Part shown: positions 1 to 12,965 of the stretch, piece by piece
Position numbering within the stretch: position 1 is the first letter of the stretch
Layout of the letters: the number at the start of each line of letters is the position of its first letter
Source of the DNA: Siderastrea siderea
Lineage: Eukaryota; Cnidaria; Anthozoa; Scleractinia; Rhizangiidae
Direction: 5' to 3'
Assembly: GCA_964030785.1 (NCBI GenBank)
Contig: OZ034970.1
Coordinates: 1,422,911 to 1,486,910, forward strand
Length of the DNA: 64,000 nucleotides
The notes under the pieces: model-generated
Seen by the model: only the letters and a program-made list of their open reading frames with translations
Database searches by the model: none
What the model was told of the DNA's origin: nothing
Position numbers and translations under genes: made by a program

Positions 1-516
1 AATTCCTTTTTTATCTAAAGTGTCTCGCTATCTCTTTGTTATGAACTGAAGTCGAGCCAATCACTGTTTTCTGAACATGGGAAGTTCTTTCTGAGAGCTT
101 GTTAGTGAAGAGTTCACCGGAAGGACATTAAACGTAGCAATGACCGAGGCACCTGCAAATTAAACCAGAAAAATAAATAGATAAATAAAGAATCAGACCC
201 TTAAGAGAATCGAACCCATGGTTTAATTCACACATTAGCTGACAGTGGTAAAGCATTTGCACCGGTTTCGTAATCCTCGTTCATGCGTTCAACAGGTGAC
301 ACAATACGATTTCTCGAGCCTCCATTTTTAATTACTTTTCTTACCCGCACCACACCGTTTATTGTTATCGTTGTCAAGGCTGGGGGGCATACGGACATTT
401 TTGCCTAAATGTAAATTTTACGGTACGGTCTATCTAGTCCTTCGCTTTGTCATCTAGGTTTGTTCGCTTCTGTCTGTTTAGTTTAACTTTGGTACACATT
501 GATACGGATAACGATA
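1..516. other. Non-coding left edge
   Basis: AT-rich sequence upstream of the first transporter exon. I see no convincing coding sequence. It presumably holds the promoter and 5' untranslated region of the gene starting at 517, but no single motif is strong enough to name. Confidence 0.5.
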
Positions 517-721
517 ATGGATAAAACTCCTGAATCTGAAACCATCTTTGTGAAAATATCATGGCTGTTTAGAGGCAAACGCTTCAAAGACAGTTCATTT
601 TCCTGGGTGGTATGTGTTTGCTCAGCGGTTTGTCATGCTGTTAACCTGGGTTTTGCGCTCAGCTTTGGCGTTCTGTTTCCTGAGCTGATGGAATATTTTG
701 ATGAGACAAGAGAAAGAACAG
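517..721 (+). CDS. SLC16-like gene, coding exon 1
   Basis: Starts at ATG 517 and ends in donor G|GTAAGC at 722 (phase 1). It encodes a short cytosolic N-terminus and TM1. Two decayed copies of this exon lie far downstream at 55231 and 61519. Confidence 0.85.
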
Positions 722-3700
722 GTAAGCAGATATCATGACTTTTTGGGCACTAAACTGACTTATTATTTAAGGAGTCGCCTCCCGGTAGTGATAGTCCTAT
801 AGTTACGTAATCATTGGTTATGGAATAACTTTTTGCCAACTCGACTTAACTTCTTCACTATGAGGAGAACCTGGCTTAGCTGAAAACTGGGAATATAATT
901 AAAAAACATCTTAGATTTCTACGAAATATTAAAAAAACAACCACAGACGAGTACTGCTTTATAAAATGCTTTCACATGGATGGTCACACTCGAGGAACTT
1001 ATCCGCAGACGAATAACTAAGAACCTCCTTGTTCAGCATAACAAACCGCACCATTCCAAAGTACTGCTTAATATGTGAATTTTTTTTATTTGAAAGTCGC
1101 ACTTGAGGAATTCATCCACAGACTGGAAAGTTAGATCCACCTCATACAGCACAATAAACAGCATTCAGAAAAGAACTGCTCAAAACATTGTTCGTGTTCA
1201 GGGACAACGTTCCATTTGAATGGTCACGTGCACTTGACTGAAACATTTATCCACTGACTAGAAAGCTGAAACCATAATAATTTATTGCAGGCTTGACTTA
1301 TTGACTTTTACAACTTTGGTTTCATTGCCCTGACGACTCAAATTATGAAGACGCGGCTGAATTCTTTATAACATTCCTCTTTCTACCAAGCCGTTTATCA
1401 ATAATTTGGCTATTATAAAATAAAAGTTATGCCGGAAATGGTACAACTAAAACAACTAATTTTGTTTTGATTTTCTATCTTTTAAACACCAAAACTTGTT
1501 CGCGATCATTGGGTTGCTGGACATAGCTATCACTGGACATGCAGAAGAACAATTTCTTCCTCTTTAAAATGTGACGGTACCACTCTTAATCAAGCAACAA
1601 ACCTGAAGTCCCTTTTTCGCAGTTTGTTAAAACTATTTTAGCTCGTTTTAGCCTCCTTCTGAAAGACCATTCAAAAAGAGTTTAAAAAGAGGTTTTTAGC
1701 AGACGCAGTGTGATTAAAACATGAGTGGGTTGGGATGTTTTGTTACAGGGGACGATTCGCAACGACGACTTATGTACGTAACATGGGTTCGAGGACGATT
1801 TTCTGCGCATTTTTTTGCGTTGCATGTTCGTGAACCAATCAGCTAAAAAACACGAATTTTGCTCAAGTTATTTCGTGTAACGTGCCTGTCGTAATTTTTT
1901 TCATCATCCCAGAACCCCATTCGTTGCCCCCGTTGGGCTAAATATCGTCCCGACTTTTACCATACATTAAAAATCGACGCTGTGTTGCGCTAAAAATCGT
2001 TGTTGCAAATTAGCCTGCGTGGCAGGCGCCAAAAGGAGAGGGAAAGGGGGAGAATTATTCGCGAGCTCAAAGCGCGAGCCATAACACGGGCTAGTTGCAA
2101 ATCTTCCCGTGTAACATCACCTTCAAATTTTAGCACAACATTGTTGCACTAAAAATCGTCGTTGGGAATCGTCCCGTCTATCATCACCTTAAGGCCAAGG
2201 CCAAACGTCGAACTTTATATGCGACGATCCTAATGCAAATGAGCAAAAGCCATTGCATGCTAATTTGAATTAAGTTCTACACATGTTACGTTCGATGTTT
2301 CGCCTTGTCCCTAGGGCATTATTTTCTGGGACATACTATATATATTTTTTGGGTGGATTCATTTGCAGCATACACGTATAGCTGTCGCTGTGGCACGTGA
2401 GAATTTTCTATTGGTTTTTGGCTAAAAAACAAAAGAAAATTCCCACGCACTTAAGCGACAGCTATACGGATATGATGCAAATGAATCAACACTTTCTTTG
2501 CAACCATGATGCACGTTCTAGCACTTAGCACTTGGTGCACACGTTTCCTGAAGGTGCATGTCTTTAACGTTGCTGCCTATAGGTTACGAATTCAACATTG
2601 TTGAACAAAAGAAATTTTTAATGGTGTTAGTTAAGGTTTGATGGCCACCGAATTTGGTTCAGTACCTTTCAACGTCATTCTCCAGGGTGGCCAAACACAC
2701 GCAACATCATAATTGAATTCAACGGTGTTAAAAGTTGTTGAATCAGTTGAATGGAAATGTTGGATCCGTTTGTCTGGGACCTCATAAAGAAATGGCGCAA
2801 CTTGAATGCTATTGATACAGCAGCCTGTATCAATAGCTTGCAACAAAGAACATTTTTGCATGATAATGCAGGGCTGAAGGAGTTTCTATAGACAGAATGC
2901 AAATTCTTATCCGTCATCTGTTTAAGAAATAGATTCCATGTTGCCGTGCGTCTGTTCAGTAATAGATCACAGATGACGTCAAAATGTGGTAAGAACAAAA
3001 AGTGGCACACGAGGCGATAGCTGAGTGTGTCACTGATGTTCTAATAGTTCATAACTGAGAACCAGTCAAAATGCGTGCATAATTGAGCTTGTTACATAAT
3101 ACGATGTACATTCGCAGTCACGCATGTAAAAACAATGCCAGAAATCCGTTGTTCTAAGAGCACATATATTTCGACCACGGGGATGTGGTAATGATTCACA
3201 AATGTTTGCACGTATTGCCCCCAGTTGCCTGGCGGAAAAAATGACTTTGGGATCCGTAGTCCATAGTTATAGAACAAGGCAGTGTAAAAACTTAATTCCT
3301 ACCTGGCATACGGTCCACGCGACTGAAATTGAAATTGACCAATCAGAGCTCAGTACGAGGGCAAACTGAGTTTTCCTACGTCATAAGGAGAGAGGACCCC
3401 GGGAACGAGGTTGTCGCCTGTTCAGTCAAGCATCGTGTTTGTGTTCGTTTACCAGCAATGTCACACCAGTGATTCTAGTTAGATTTACATTTGCATATAT
3501 GAATGCTGGCAAACAAGTGCTTAGCTTAATGCAGTTCTAGTTTTAGTTTTGTGAAAGTCAGTTGTCCCATTTTCTACGTTTAATCATTAAAGGAATTTCG
3601 GAAATAAGCGATCTGACTGTAACCTTAAAAAAATGCAGTTCACTACATAGTCTTTTAAGATTTTTTCGTTGCAACGGTTCGTTTTTGGAGCAATTTTCAT

Positions 3701-6700
3701 TTCGCAACTGGTTTACATTTCATCCCAGAATTTGATAGTGTGACTTTTTTAGATTGGGTCGGTGTTGTTTTCTCAATCCAGTTTAGTATTCGTCACCGCA
3801 CATTGGGTTGTTTTGATTGCTAATTTAATTATCCAACAAACTGAAGAGTCGCTCTGTCGTCAAGTCTTAAATTATAGTCTCAGTGTAAAGCTCTATATGT
3901 TTTTTTCAGTTGTAGAATGTTTTATCAGCTCCCTTTATTGTTATATTTTTCAGCTTCCTCACTTGAAGCGAATGCCATTTCTGTCCTAATTTACTGAGAC
4001 TAAAATAAATTAGAATCGGCTATTCAGTGATTGACAGAGTTTAGTGTAGCATGGTTTTGGTGTTTGTTTTGTTGTTAACCTCTAAGCCATTTCATCGTCT
4101 CTCCAGTTAGAGATCGAAATGAAAAGTTATTCAAGTAACTATAAGTGAAACAGTTCTCGGTCTGAAGCTATTTTGTCCAAAAAGAGACTCTAGAAGCTTC
4201 CGAAAAATAGTTAAGGTTGTGTTCTTTAAAACACCCGAGTAATACTGCGCGGGCGAAAAAGTTGTACCATTTTCCCTCAATAATTGTGCTTGGAAGCTTC
4301 AGAAAACCTTTTTCGGGTGATTTTCCCAGTAAACGGTCTGATGCCTGGGCGATATTGTTTATTTTAGCGAAGTTGTTAATGAATGACAGAACTAAACAAC
4401 TAGTGGGCATGTGAAACAGAGAAAAATGCGTACCGGTATTTACATTGCAAAGTCTGTCAAGACGCTGCCAGGAGCAACTGAAGTGGGTTCATTTACTTTT
4501 TTAATAGAGCAACTGTAGTTTCACGAGTACTCTTCTCGACCTCATTTAGCTTTCCTAAGAATGCTGCAAAAAGAGCTGTCGGTGAATGTCTTGCTTAAGT
4601 CTTATTTTTGAAGGAAAATAAGTCGACTTTACTGTTTCCTCAGCGGTTCGCGTTGTGTTTTTTCGTTTATGTCTCCCTTGTTTTTCATCTTTAAATATGA
4701 CCAAGCAACCTGCTTAGAAAAATCAATTTGCAATGAATTTAAATTAAGTTTCCAACAACGTCACTGAGACACAAATCAAATTGTTCCGGAGTGCCTGATT
4801 TCTTCAGTAATACGACGAGAGGAAACTGTGTGGAATAGAAATTTAAAGTTAGCGTTGTGTTTGCAATCAATTTCTTTCATCGTCACGTCGATCATCGATC
4901 AAATTTAGAAGCAGTAGTTTTCAGTCAGGAAGGCTTTCCGGCTCCGAAATATCAAAACAACACGTAAAATAAAACACAGTAAAATGAGAGAGAAGCATTT
5001 AATAAAAACTCTCACACATTCATGGCGAGTCAGTACGAAAATCAAGAAGCAATCTAAACAAAAACCAAACAAACTACCAAGAAAGATGGAAGGGCGACAT
5101 TTTTTGGCTATACCACACAAAGTTGACTCTGGTTTACCTGCACTCGTTGTAGCTCTCTGTTCCAATAGCTTCAACTGTTCTGATACAAATCGGATGCTAT
5201 CTAAAAGAAGTTGAATCGCTTCCCATGGCCAGTTGTTTGAGTGTTGTTTTTACCATTCCGTCCGTAACCTCTAGACTGCGTTTTGTGCTTTGCTTTTAAC
5301 CCTTTACCGTCAGCGTATTTCCCTTAGAAAAACGCATTTTTTACCGCTAAAGCGGTTTTTGAAGTGCTATGGTGCCAAATGCCACTAAACTTTGCTACAA
5401 AAGCGTTTTCTTACATTTTAGCTCAATTTTGAGCCAGCTTCTGTTGAAAATTGTACATTATTTTGGTTTCAGGCATGCGCATAAGCCAAAATTTGGACTT
5501 GTTTTTTGTTTTTGTTTTTTTTTTTGCTGATTCATTTCGAATTTTTTCTCTCTTCTTTTGCTTTCCTTTTCCTCTCCCTTTCTTTTCTCTTTATCTTCTA
5601 CCCTTTATCACCTTTCTATCCACTGGCAAAGTTTTGGCCTCAGTCCTTCTAAAAACCTGGAAATGGAACATTGATCAACTAGGTGACTTGGCCTATTTTA
5701 CCACCAACTTTGCAGCCAAAATTGGACACGTTTTTCTGGTATAGCTCTGTTAGGATTTGGTCGATATTCAAAATGGACACACGTATGGATGGATCTGTCC
5801 TTGCCGTGCTAGCTGCTTATCAAAACAATCTGGTGACGTCAAAAATGATGACGTCACAAGTGGCTGAATGGTTCCCGACTTCGACGTCGGGAAAATACAA
5901 CTCTTGACGGAAAAGAGTTAACTAAACTATCGAAAATCGTTGATCATGACAAATCTTACTCCTTTGAGACTGATTTTGGTTGATTTATCAGGTTTAATGC
6001 AAAAAAAGAACACATTTGAAACAAAATGTCCTTTTCTTTAACCCTTTACCGTCAGCGTTTTTCCCTTAGAAAAACGCATTTTTTACCGCTAAAGCGGTTT
6101 TTGAAGTGCTATGGTGCCAAATGCCACTAAACTTTGCTACAAAAGCGTTTTCTTACATTTTAGCTCAATTTTGAGCCAGCTTCTGTTGAAAATTGTACAT
6201 TATTTTGGTTTCAGGCATGCGCATAAGCCAAAATTTGGACTTGTTTTTTGTTTTTGTTTTTTTCTTTGCTGATTCATTTCGAATTTTTTCTCGCTTCTTT
6301 TGCTTTCCTTTTTCTCTCCCTTTCTTTTCTCTTTATCTTCTACCCTTTATCACCTTTCTATCCACTGGAAAAGTTTTGGCCTCAGTCCTTCTAAAAACCT
6401 GGAAATGGAACATTGATCAACTAGGTGACTTGGCCTATTTTACCACCCACTTGGCAGCCAAAATTGGACACGTTTTTCTGGTATAGCTCTGCCAGGATTT
6501 GGTCGATATTCAAAATGGACACACGTATGGATGGATCTGTCCTTGTCGTGCTAGCTGCTTATCAAAACAATCTGGTGGCGTCAAAAATGATGACGTCACA
6601 AGTGGCTGAATGGTTCCTGACTTCGACGTCGGGAAAGTACAACTCTTGACGGAAAAGAGTTAACTAAACTATCGAAAATCGTTGATCATGACAAATCTTA

Positions 6701-9700
6701 CTCCTTTGAGACTGATTTTGGTTGATTTATCAGGTTTAATGCAAAAAAAGAACACATTTGAAACAAAATGTCCTTTTCTTTAACTAAACTATCGAAAATC
6801 GTTGATCATGACAAATCTTACTCCTTTGAGACTGATTTTGGTTGATTTATCAGGTTTAATGCAAAAAAAGAACACATTTGAAACAAAATGTCCTTTTCTT
6901 TAACTAAACTATCGAAAATCGTTGATCATGACAAATCTTACTCCTTTGAGACTGATTTTGGTTGATTTATCAGGTTTAATGCAAAAAAAGAACACATTTG
7001 AAACAAAATGTCCTTTTCTTTTCAGGTTTTGGTCTCGCATGTAATATATGGATTTTAAAGCTATCCAAGATGATCACTTCCATAAACTATCAAAAATCGT
7101 TGATCATGACAAATCTTACTCCTTTGAGACTGATTTTGGTTGATTTATCAGGTTAAATGCAAAAAAAGAACACATTTGAAACAAAATGTCCTTTTCTTTA
7201 ACTAAACTATCGAAAATCGTTGATCATGACAAATCTTACTCCTTTGAGACTGATTTTGGTTGATTTATCAGGTTTAATGCAAAAAAAGAACACATTTGAA
7301 ACAAAATGTCTTTTTCTTTAACCCTTTACCGTCAGCGTCAGTTCCCTTAGTAAAACGCATTTTTTACTACTAAAGCGGTTTTTGAAGTGCTATGGTGCCA
7401 AATGCCACTAAACTTTGCTACAAAAGCGTTTTCTTACATCTTAGCTCAATTTTGAGCCAGCTTCTGTTGAAAATTGTACATTATTTTGGTTTCAGGCATG
7501 CGCATGAGCCAAAATTTGGACTTAGTTTTTTTTTTGTTTTTTGTTTGCTGATTCATTTCTAATTTTTTCTCGCTTTTTTTGCTTTCCTTTTTCTCTCCCT
7601 TTCTTTTCTCTTTATCTTCTACCCCTTATCACCTTTCTATCCACTGGAAAAGTTTTGGCCTCAGTCCTTCTAAAAACCTGGAAATGGAACATTGATCAAC
7701 TAGGTGACTTGGCCTATTTTACCACCAACTTTGCAGCCAAAATTGGACACGTTTTTCTGGTATAGCTCTGCCAGGATTTGGTCGATATTCAAAATGGACA
7801 CACGTATGGATGGATCTGTCCTTGCCGTGCTAGCTGCTTATCAAAACAATCTGGTGACGTCAAAAATGATGACCTCACAAGTGGCTGAATGGTTCCCGAC
7901 TTCGACGTCGGGAAAATACAACTCTTGACGGAAAAGAGTTAACTAAACTATCGAAAATCGTTGATCATGACAAATCTTACTCCTTTGAGACTGATTTTGG
8001 TTGATTTATCAGGTTTAATGCAAAAAAAGAACACATTTGAAACAAAATGTCCTTTTCTTTAACAAACTAAGATGGAGAATTCTGACGTTCCTCACTACAA
8101 TAATTCTGCTTCTGAGCTGCATAGAAATAACCTGGTCAAGTTCAAATTCTGTCTTGGGCTCGATTATTTAAACAAGCACATAATGACAGAAACCCGTTGT
8201 GCGAACGGATTACAATCTTGTTCCGCTTCAACTCCCGCAGCTAATATGGTGAAATCGTACAGCTTCAGTCCACTTTGAACGATGATTATAACAATGTTTC
8301 AAGAAAAATTCAACATGTACCACATTTCAGAGCCAAAACTTGGTAGATTTTTTCCCAAAACCTGTGCCACTTCGTTCACTTCAGTTCGGAGCAGTTTCAT
8401 TTTGATTCATTCAGCTTTGGAAAGAAACGCTGCGCACCTACCAAGCCTTTGGCGCCTTTTTCGTTCAGTCATGTGACCGATTCTTGTCTTTTTTTTAAAA
8501 ATCTCTTGCTCACTTTTTCTTTATGTCTTGATTTTATAACAATTATAGTGGTTGAGTTTCAAATAAAACAATTATTCTACTCGGAATTGCTGGACATCGA
8601 ATAATTATATAAACCAACTCGCCGCTATGCACCTTGTTGGTTATCTATCATTGTAAAAACCTAACGCTGGACTTAACAACTAACGACAGACGTTAAAATC
8701 GTGACTCTGACTGGAGTGAACGTCTGGCGATATAAGTTTCGCCGGACGTTAAGTTTTATGCAACTTGCCCCGTTGCTTTCGTGCCCTCTAGTTTGAGTTG
8801 GAAACTAGACAACTAGCAAATCATGTAATCCATATCACAATGTACCCAATGTCCCCGATGTTAACAATGATAACAATGACGGATGATGACGTAGGAAAAC
8901 TCGGTTGTCACTGCCGCTAGTACTGCGGGCGCAAGCTCCGTATGGCAGGTTCTTTTTTCCAAACGTCTATAGACCAAAGATCGTTCTTGATCGAGCTACA
9001 AGAACGTTAGCCTCCCACGCAGTCGGTTTTAGGAGAGGAGGGTAATACGACTCCCCTAAAAACGACTGCGTGGGAGGCTACAAGAACGTATAATGGCTTA
9101 GGTAAAGAAACAAAAAGGAATCAAGGAACTTAAAAGATTAGCTAAAAGTGAACTTTTTACGATGTAGGATAGTTTAGCCCGAACTTGAACTTTTTTGGTT
9201 TGTTTGCATTGTATTGCATTGTATTAACTCCTGCCTACATTACAACACAAATACGGAAATTTTGCCCAGGCTAATAACTTTCTCACAAGACTGAAAAAGT
9301 GTTAAGGCTTTTAAATAGTGATCTTAATAAGATGAAATAATAACTTCAAAATCCTATCAGTACATCAACTTAATCAGTATCGACAAATAGTCACAGAATG
9401 CATGCATAATCTTTTTAAAACACGAATAAGCTATGGATAATAAGCTGTACAAGGAATGAAATAATTACCTTTCTGGCAAGTGAACTACCAAAAATAAGGC
9501 TAACAGCATGCTCAGGAAGTATGGTATGAAATTATTGCGATAACGTTACACTGGGAGTTGGCGATCCTTAGAGTTTGAAATATCAAATTTCTGCGATTAA
9601 GAAATGGCGATCATTTCTGATAAAGGGATTTAATTTTTGCGATTCTTCGTTAAGAGATCGGGTTCAACAACAACAACAACAACAACAGCAACTGGATTTT

Positions 9701-10547
9701 AAAGGCTGGTTTCCATATGATCGCTGCGATCGCTACGATCGTTGCGATCGCTGCAATAACATTGAGCAACCAATAATAAACAGGATCGAAAAAGTAGAGT
9801 ACGATAGTTTTGCTTGCTTAATATTTTCCTGCAAGCACCTTATATGTACTAACAATATTTGATGTATTAAATAATGATTTATGGTACCGTTTCCAGCTAT
9901 GGTCGGCTCAGCGGCTTTAGGCATGCTATGGTTCGCAAGTCCGCTGGCTGGCTACCTCTGCGATCACTTCGGTTGTCGTATCACAACTTTCTTTGGAGGC
10001 TTGCTATGTATGACGGGTCTGGTGTCGACGTCATTTGTTAAAAGCCTCACTCTGATGTACCTCACCTACAGCCTGGTGCTTGGTTTGGGAGCATGTTTTA
10101 TCTGCAACTCCTGCTTTCTTGTTATTGGACAATACTTCAAAGAAAAATTGTCCATAGCTACAGGTGTCTTAGCATTGGGTGCAAGTTTGGGTGTTCTTTA
10201 TACAGGACCGTTGCTTCAAGTTCTTTTGGACTCGTTTCAATGGAGAGGCGCTCTAAGAATGATGTCAGCGTTTTACGGTGTTGTATGCGTCCTAAGCCTG
10301 GCTTTCAACCCGAACGTAGAAGATATAACATCTGTCGAGACAATTAACAGCCATGCAGATGGAGATGGAAGGAAAGGAATCTCCCTTTACTGCAGCGTGT
10401 GGACATTTCCTACTTTCACGGTTGTCGTGGTTTCGTTGATGTTTGGCGGTTTTGGAATGTACATTCCTTACATCAATCTGGTTAGTATTGTAACCGAGTG
10501 CGTCACTAACCTACATCTTGAATCAACCAACCAACCAACCAACCAAC

Positions 10548-10627
<80 letters not shown>

Positions 10628-12486
10628 GTAACGCACTACTGAAAGTCATGATTTTAAGCACGGTTTTTAGCTTTAAACTGAGCATGCTCTATGCAGATGT
10701 ATCAATAACCATGACCAATCTTGGTGACCCTCAGACATACAAGAAGGCTGGGGCAGGAGGTGGTGGATGTTCCCATCGTAAACGTTTCTGCAATTTTTTG
10801 CAAGAAGAATTTCGTAACTAGTGTTTCAGCAGCTGAACGCTTATCCCTAAGACTAATTTTGGCAACGTTTATTACGGAAGATCCGCTGCCATGGTTTCGC
10901 GATATGACGTCATAAGAAGGCAATTTTTAATAAAAACCATTTTCAGTGGAAAACAGCATTAAAAACAACCCGAAAAAGTAGTAATTATCAATTATTTCAT
11001 ACTTTACGTCTCTAGTGTACAAAAAATTCAATTTCAGCCGCCTTTTGATAAAATCCAAGATGGCGGCCATCTTGGCCCCCATTTCGATTGACTGCACAGG
11101 TCCTTACCAGTGTCGTAACCCATAATAATTAAGTCATCTTGTAAAGCACGCCATCGGCAATCTATCTAATCTCATCAAAATCCCAAGGAAAGATCCATAG
11201 CCCTTCCCCTCCCCCCACAACCTCCCTGTCTTGTACCACAGTTGTAGGGCTGTTCTCAAGAGTCGGTTTTGTTGACAAGCAAGAGGAAATCTTTTCTTAG
11301 GATGATTAATTTTCAGCGTCGATTTCCTCGTTGTAAAGCACGCTCGAATGCGACAATGTACGGTTATGCTGCCAGTAGACCCACCCTTGACACCCTGACT
11401 ATCTTTGTTATAGGTTAAGTTCTCCGAGGATCTTGGAATCTCAGCTCAGAAAGCTTCTCTGCTGTTTATTTTCATCGGCCTTGCTTCGTCGGTTGCACGG
11501 CTGATATCAGGAAGGATGTGTCACAATAAGAAAGTGAATCCCGTTTTCATTTATCAATCATCCATGTTGTTAGCTGGCCTTTCAGCCTTGGTGCTTCCAT
11601 TTGCCGGAAAGTACTGGCACTTAGTCGCCTTCAGTGTTACATATGGACTGAGCGATGGAATATCTATAACAACGCAGTGTTTTATTTTGCTGAGTTGTGT
11701 GGATAGCAAGAGAACAACGGCATCATTCTGTATTAATAACGTTCTTTATGCCTTGACTGCAGCAGCTGGAGGACCGATTGCTGGTGAGTAATTGTCATTA
11801 CGGGTCTATTCAGTCAATTGCAGATAGCGATCCACACCAGAGCATGCAATTACTTTTTTGCACAAAAAAATACAGCAGAAAATACATAAACAAATTTATA
11901 ACGTCATAACTTCTATAAAAGTGCGATATTCATGAACTCAGTAAGACACGTTTTTGCATTTTGACGATTGCTAAATATTACCTCTGTTTTCAAAAACCAA
12001 AACTGTATCTTGTCTATGCATTTTTTTCTGTTCCGGTCACGTGACCTGCCAATTAATATGCTTGTGACTCGAAGATCTTGAACACGTTTCCCGTAGAACA
12101 AACATGGCCAAGCACCTTATCTGTGGAAGTCAGGGTTTCCAGGGTATCATGATTAGGAACTTCCCGTAGCAACAATATGGTACTTAAGAGTATTCTCCCT
12201 TGATCTTCGATTTTTGTTTAAAAAAACTGTTTCAGAATAGTTTCAGTACCCTCAAGTATTCTTGTGTGATGCTTTTCTTCTTTCTTTAGGCATGATTGCA
12301 GACAAGACAGGAAACTACGTTTATTCATTCTACATGACAGGAGCAGTATTAATTGTTGCATTTCTAATCCCAATGATGTTAATTGTCATTAACCGTAAAA
12401 AGTCTACAATTCATCCCCAGAATGTCGAAGAGGTCGAAAATGAGAAAAGCGTCCACGGAGATTCAAATGCAGGACTTGTTTTGTAA
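517..12486 (+). CDS. SLC16-like monocarboxylate transporter, four coding exons
   Basis: Predicted plasma-membrane transporter of the major facilitator superfamily, closest to the SLC16 (MCT) group, which moves monocarboxylates or related substrates. Coding exons are 517-721, 9897-10480, 11414-11783 and 12290-12486, giving about 451 aa. All introns are GT-AG and phases agree (1, 0, 1). Exon 1 encodes TM1 (SFSWVVCVCSAVCHAVNLG) followed by FGVLFPEL. Exon 2 opens with the MCT-like AMVGSAALGML and contains YFKEKLSIATGVLALGASLG, the usual TM4-5 signature. Exon 3 carries the second six-helix bundle start and exon 4 the last helix plus a short charged tail. The family's D-G-G-W-G-W motif before TM1 is altered to DSSFSW. 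Start: the ATG at 517 is the only one in frame before TM1. The substrate cannot be read from sequence. Confidence 0.87.
2356..2487. repeat. Palindromic MITE-like element
   Basis: Imperfect inverted repeat of about 54 bp per arm around a short AT-rich loop. The left arm begins GATTCATTTGCAGCATAC and the right arm ends ATGATGCAAATGAATC; both contain TAGCTGTCGCT or its complement. It has the size and shape of a non-autonomous DNA transposon. No clear target duplication was found. Confidence 0.6.
5300..5917. mobile_element. piggyBac-like MITE, copy 1
   Basis: Flanked by TTAA at 5296-5299 and 5918-5921, the piggyBac target duplication. The ends are inverted: CCCTTTACCGTCA at the left and TGACGGAAAAGAG at the right. 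There is no transposase; the reading frames in it are low-complexity. It is non-autonomous. Two further copies follow in the array. Confidence 0.65.
6042..6659. mobile_element. piggyBac-like MITE, copy 2
   Basis: Same element as at 5300, with the same TTAA-bounded ends and few substitutions. Its position between two 120-bp units shows it was copied as part of the larger tandem unit rather than by a fresh insertion. Confidence 0.6.
7322..7938. mobile_element. piggyBac-like MITE, copy 3
   Basis: Third and most diverged copy of the same element, for example with a shortened poly-T run and a changed left end (GTCAGCGTCAGTTCC). It is again followed directly by a 120-bp unit. Confidence 0.6.
9008..9080. 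mobile_element. Mutator-like MITE with 9-bp target duplication
   Basis: A 73-bp element made almost entirely of two inverted arms, TAGCCTCCCACGCAGTCG and its complement, with a ~20-bp centre. It is flanked by perfect 9-bp direct repeats CAAGAACGT at 8999-9007 and 9081-9089. A 9-bp duplication with near-perfect terminal repeats fits the Mutator (MULE) group. Confidence 0.75.
9897..10480 (+). CDS. SLC16-like gene, coding exon 2
   Basis: Acceptor TTTCCAG at 9890-9896, donor CTG|GTTAGT at 10481, phase 1 in and phase 0 out. It encodes TM2 to about TM7. The reading frame runs on past the donor into an AACC/AATC microsatellite, which is intronic. Confidence 0.85.
10524..10626. repeat. (AACC)n/(AATC)n microsatellite
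   Basis: Tandem AACC units pass into about twenty AATC units inside intron 2 of the transporter, just after exon 2. The read-through frame would give a meaningless NQPTNQS repeat. Confidence 0.95.
11414..11783 (+). CDS. SLC16-like gene, coding exon 3
   Basis: Acceptor TTATAG at 11408-11413, donor G|GTGAGT at 11784, phase 0 in and phase 1 out. It starts VKFSEDLGIS, the usual MCT sequence after the central loop, and ends AAAGGPIAG. Confidence 0.85.
12290..12486 (+). CDS. SLC16-like gene, coding exon 4
   Basis: Acceptor CTTTCTTTAG at 12280-12289. It restores the glycine codon split with exon 3 and reads MIADKTGNY, a normal MCT motif. It encodes the last helix and a hydrophilic tail, ending in TAA at 12484-12486. 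Confidence 0.83.
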
Positions 12487-12785
12487 AGATGGTTAGATAT
12501 TTATCACCATGCTAACTAGGACAGAATTCGCAACTTAAGTTGTCAGCTGTGTATGGAAGCTATTGAGTCCTAAAGGACACGAAGGATTGCATTCGGGCCA
12601 TAAGCAGACGATATCGGCCCGAGCTTAACCCAGTTTGTTTCTTTGCATGAAGCAAATAGTCGAATTAGTACTCCCCCAAAGCAAGGCATGCTAGTCTATT
12701 ACACTGCCACTTTCGCTTGATGTGAATCGAAGCTTATTGTTGTGAACACCATGGAGGCAGAAACTGGGCTGGAACTGTCGATCTC

Positions 12786-12915
12786 TAGATAAAAAGTACG
12801 AACGAACAAGAACGAAAAAACGAGCGAACGAACGAACGAACAAGCAAACGAAAGAACGAATGAATAAACGGACGGACGGACGGACGGACGGGCGGGCGGG
12901 CGGATGGATGGATGA
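12786..12915. repeat. (ACGA)n/(GGAC)n/(GGCG)n/(GGAT)n microsatellite
   Basis: Degenerate tetranucleotide tract that moves through ACGA, GGAC, GGCG and GGAT units. Reading frames over it (Arg/Pro/Ser or Phe/Val repeats) are artefacts of the repeat. Confidence 0.9.
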
Positions 12916-12965
12916 ATTGATTATTCTCGCCTCTCGTTTCAACGATGTTTGAACGAAGCTTAACC

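Larger units (their letters stand above)
5297..8059. repeat. Composite tandem array of ~622-bp and 120-bp units
   Basis: Two building blocks alternate. Block A (~622 bp) occurs at 5297-5918, 6039-6660 and 7319-7939. Block B (120 bp, beginning TAACTAAACTATCG) occurs at 5919-6038, 6661-6780, 6781-6900, 6901-7020, 7081-7198, 7199-7318 and 7940-8059. A 60-bp unrelated spacer lies at 7021-7080. B units at 6661-7020 are identical. The order A-B, A-B-B-B, spacer, B-B, A-B suggests repeated unequal exchange of an A+B (742 bp) unit. Confidence 0.88.
722..9896. other. Intron 1 of the transporter, repeat-filled
   Basis: About 9.2 kb between donor GTAAGC and acceptor TTTCCAG. It contains a 132-bp palindromic element near 2.4 kb, the composite MITE/satellite array at 5.3-8.1 kb, a Mutator-like MITE near 9.0 kb and a (CAA)n run at 9665-9690. 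Reading frames in it are short, low in complexity and match no family I recognise. I see no gene. Confidence 0.7.

Noticed and set aside
5451..7928. Repeated 74-97-residue frames (MYIILVSGMRISQN..., MTWPILPPT...) in three places
   Set aside because: They lie wholly inside the three MITE copies, overlap in two frames and are low in complexity; similarity between them only reflects repeat copies.
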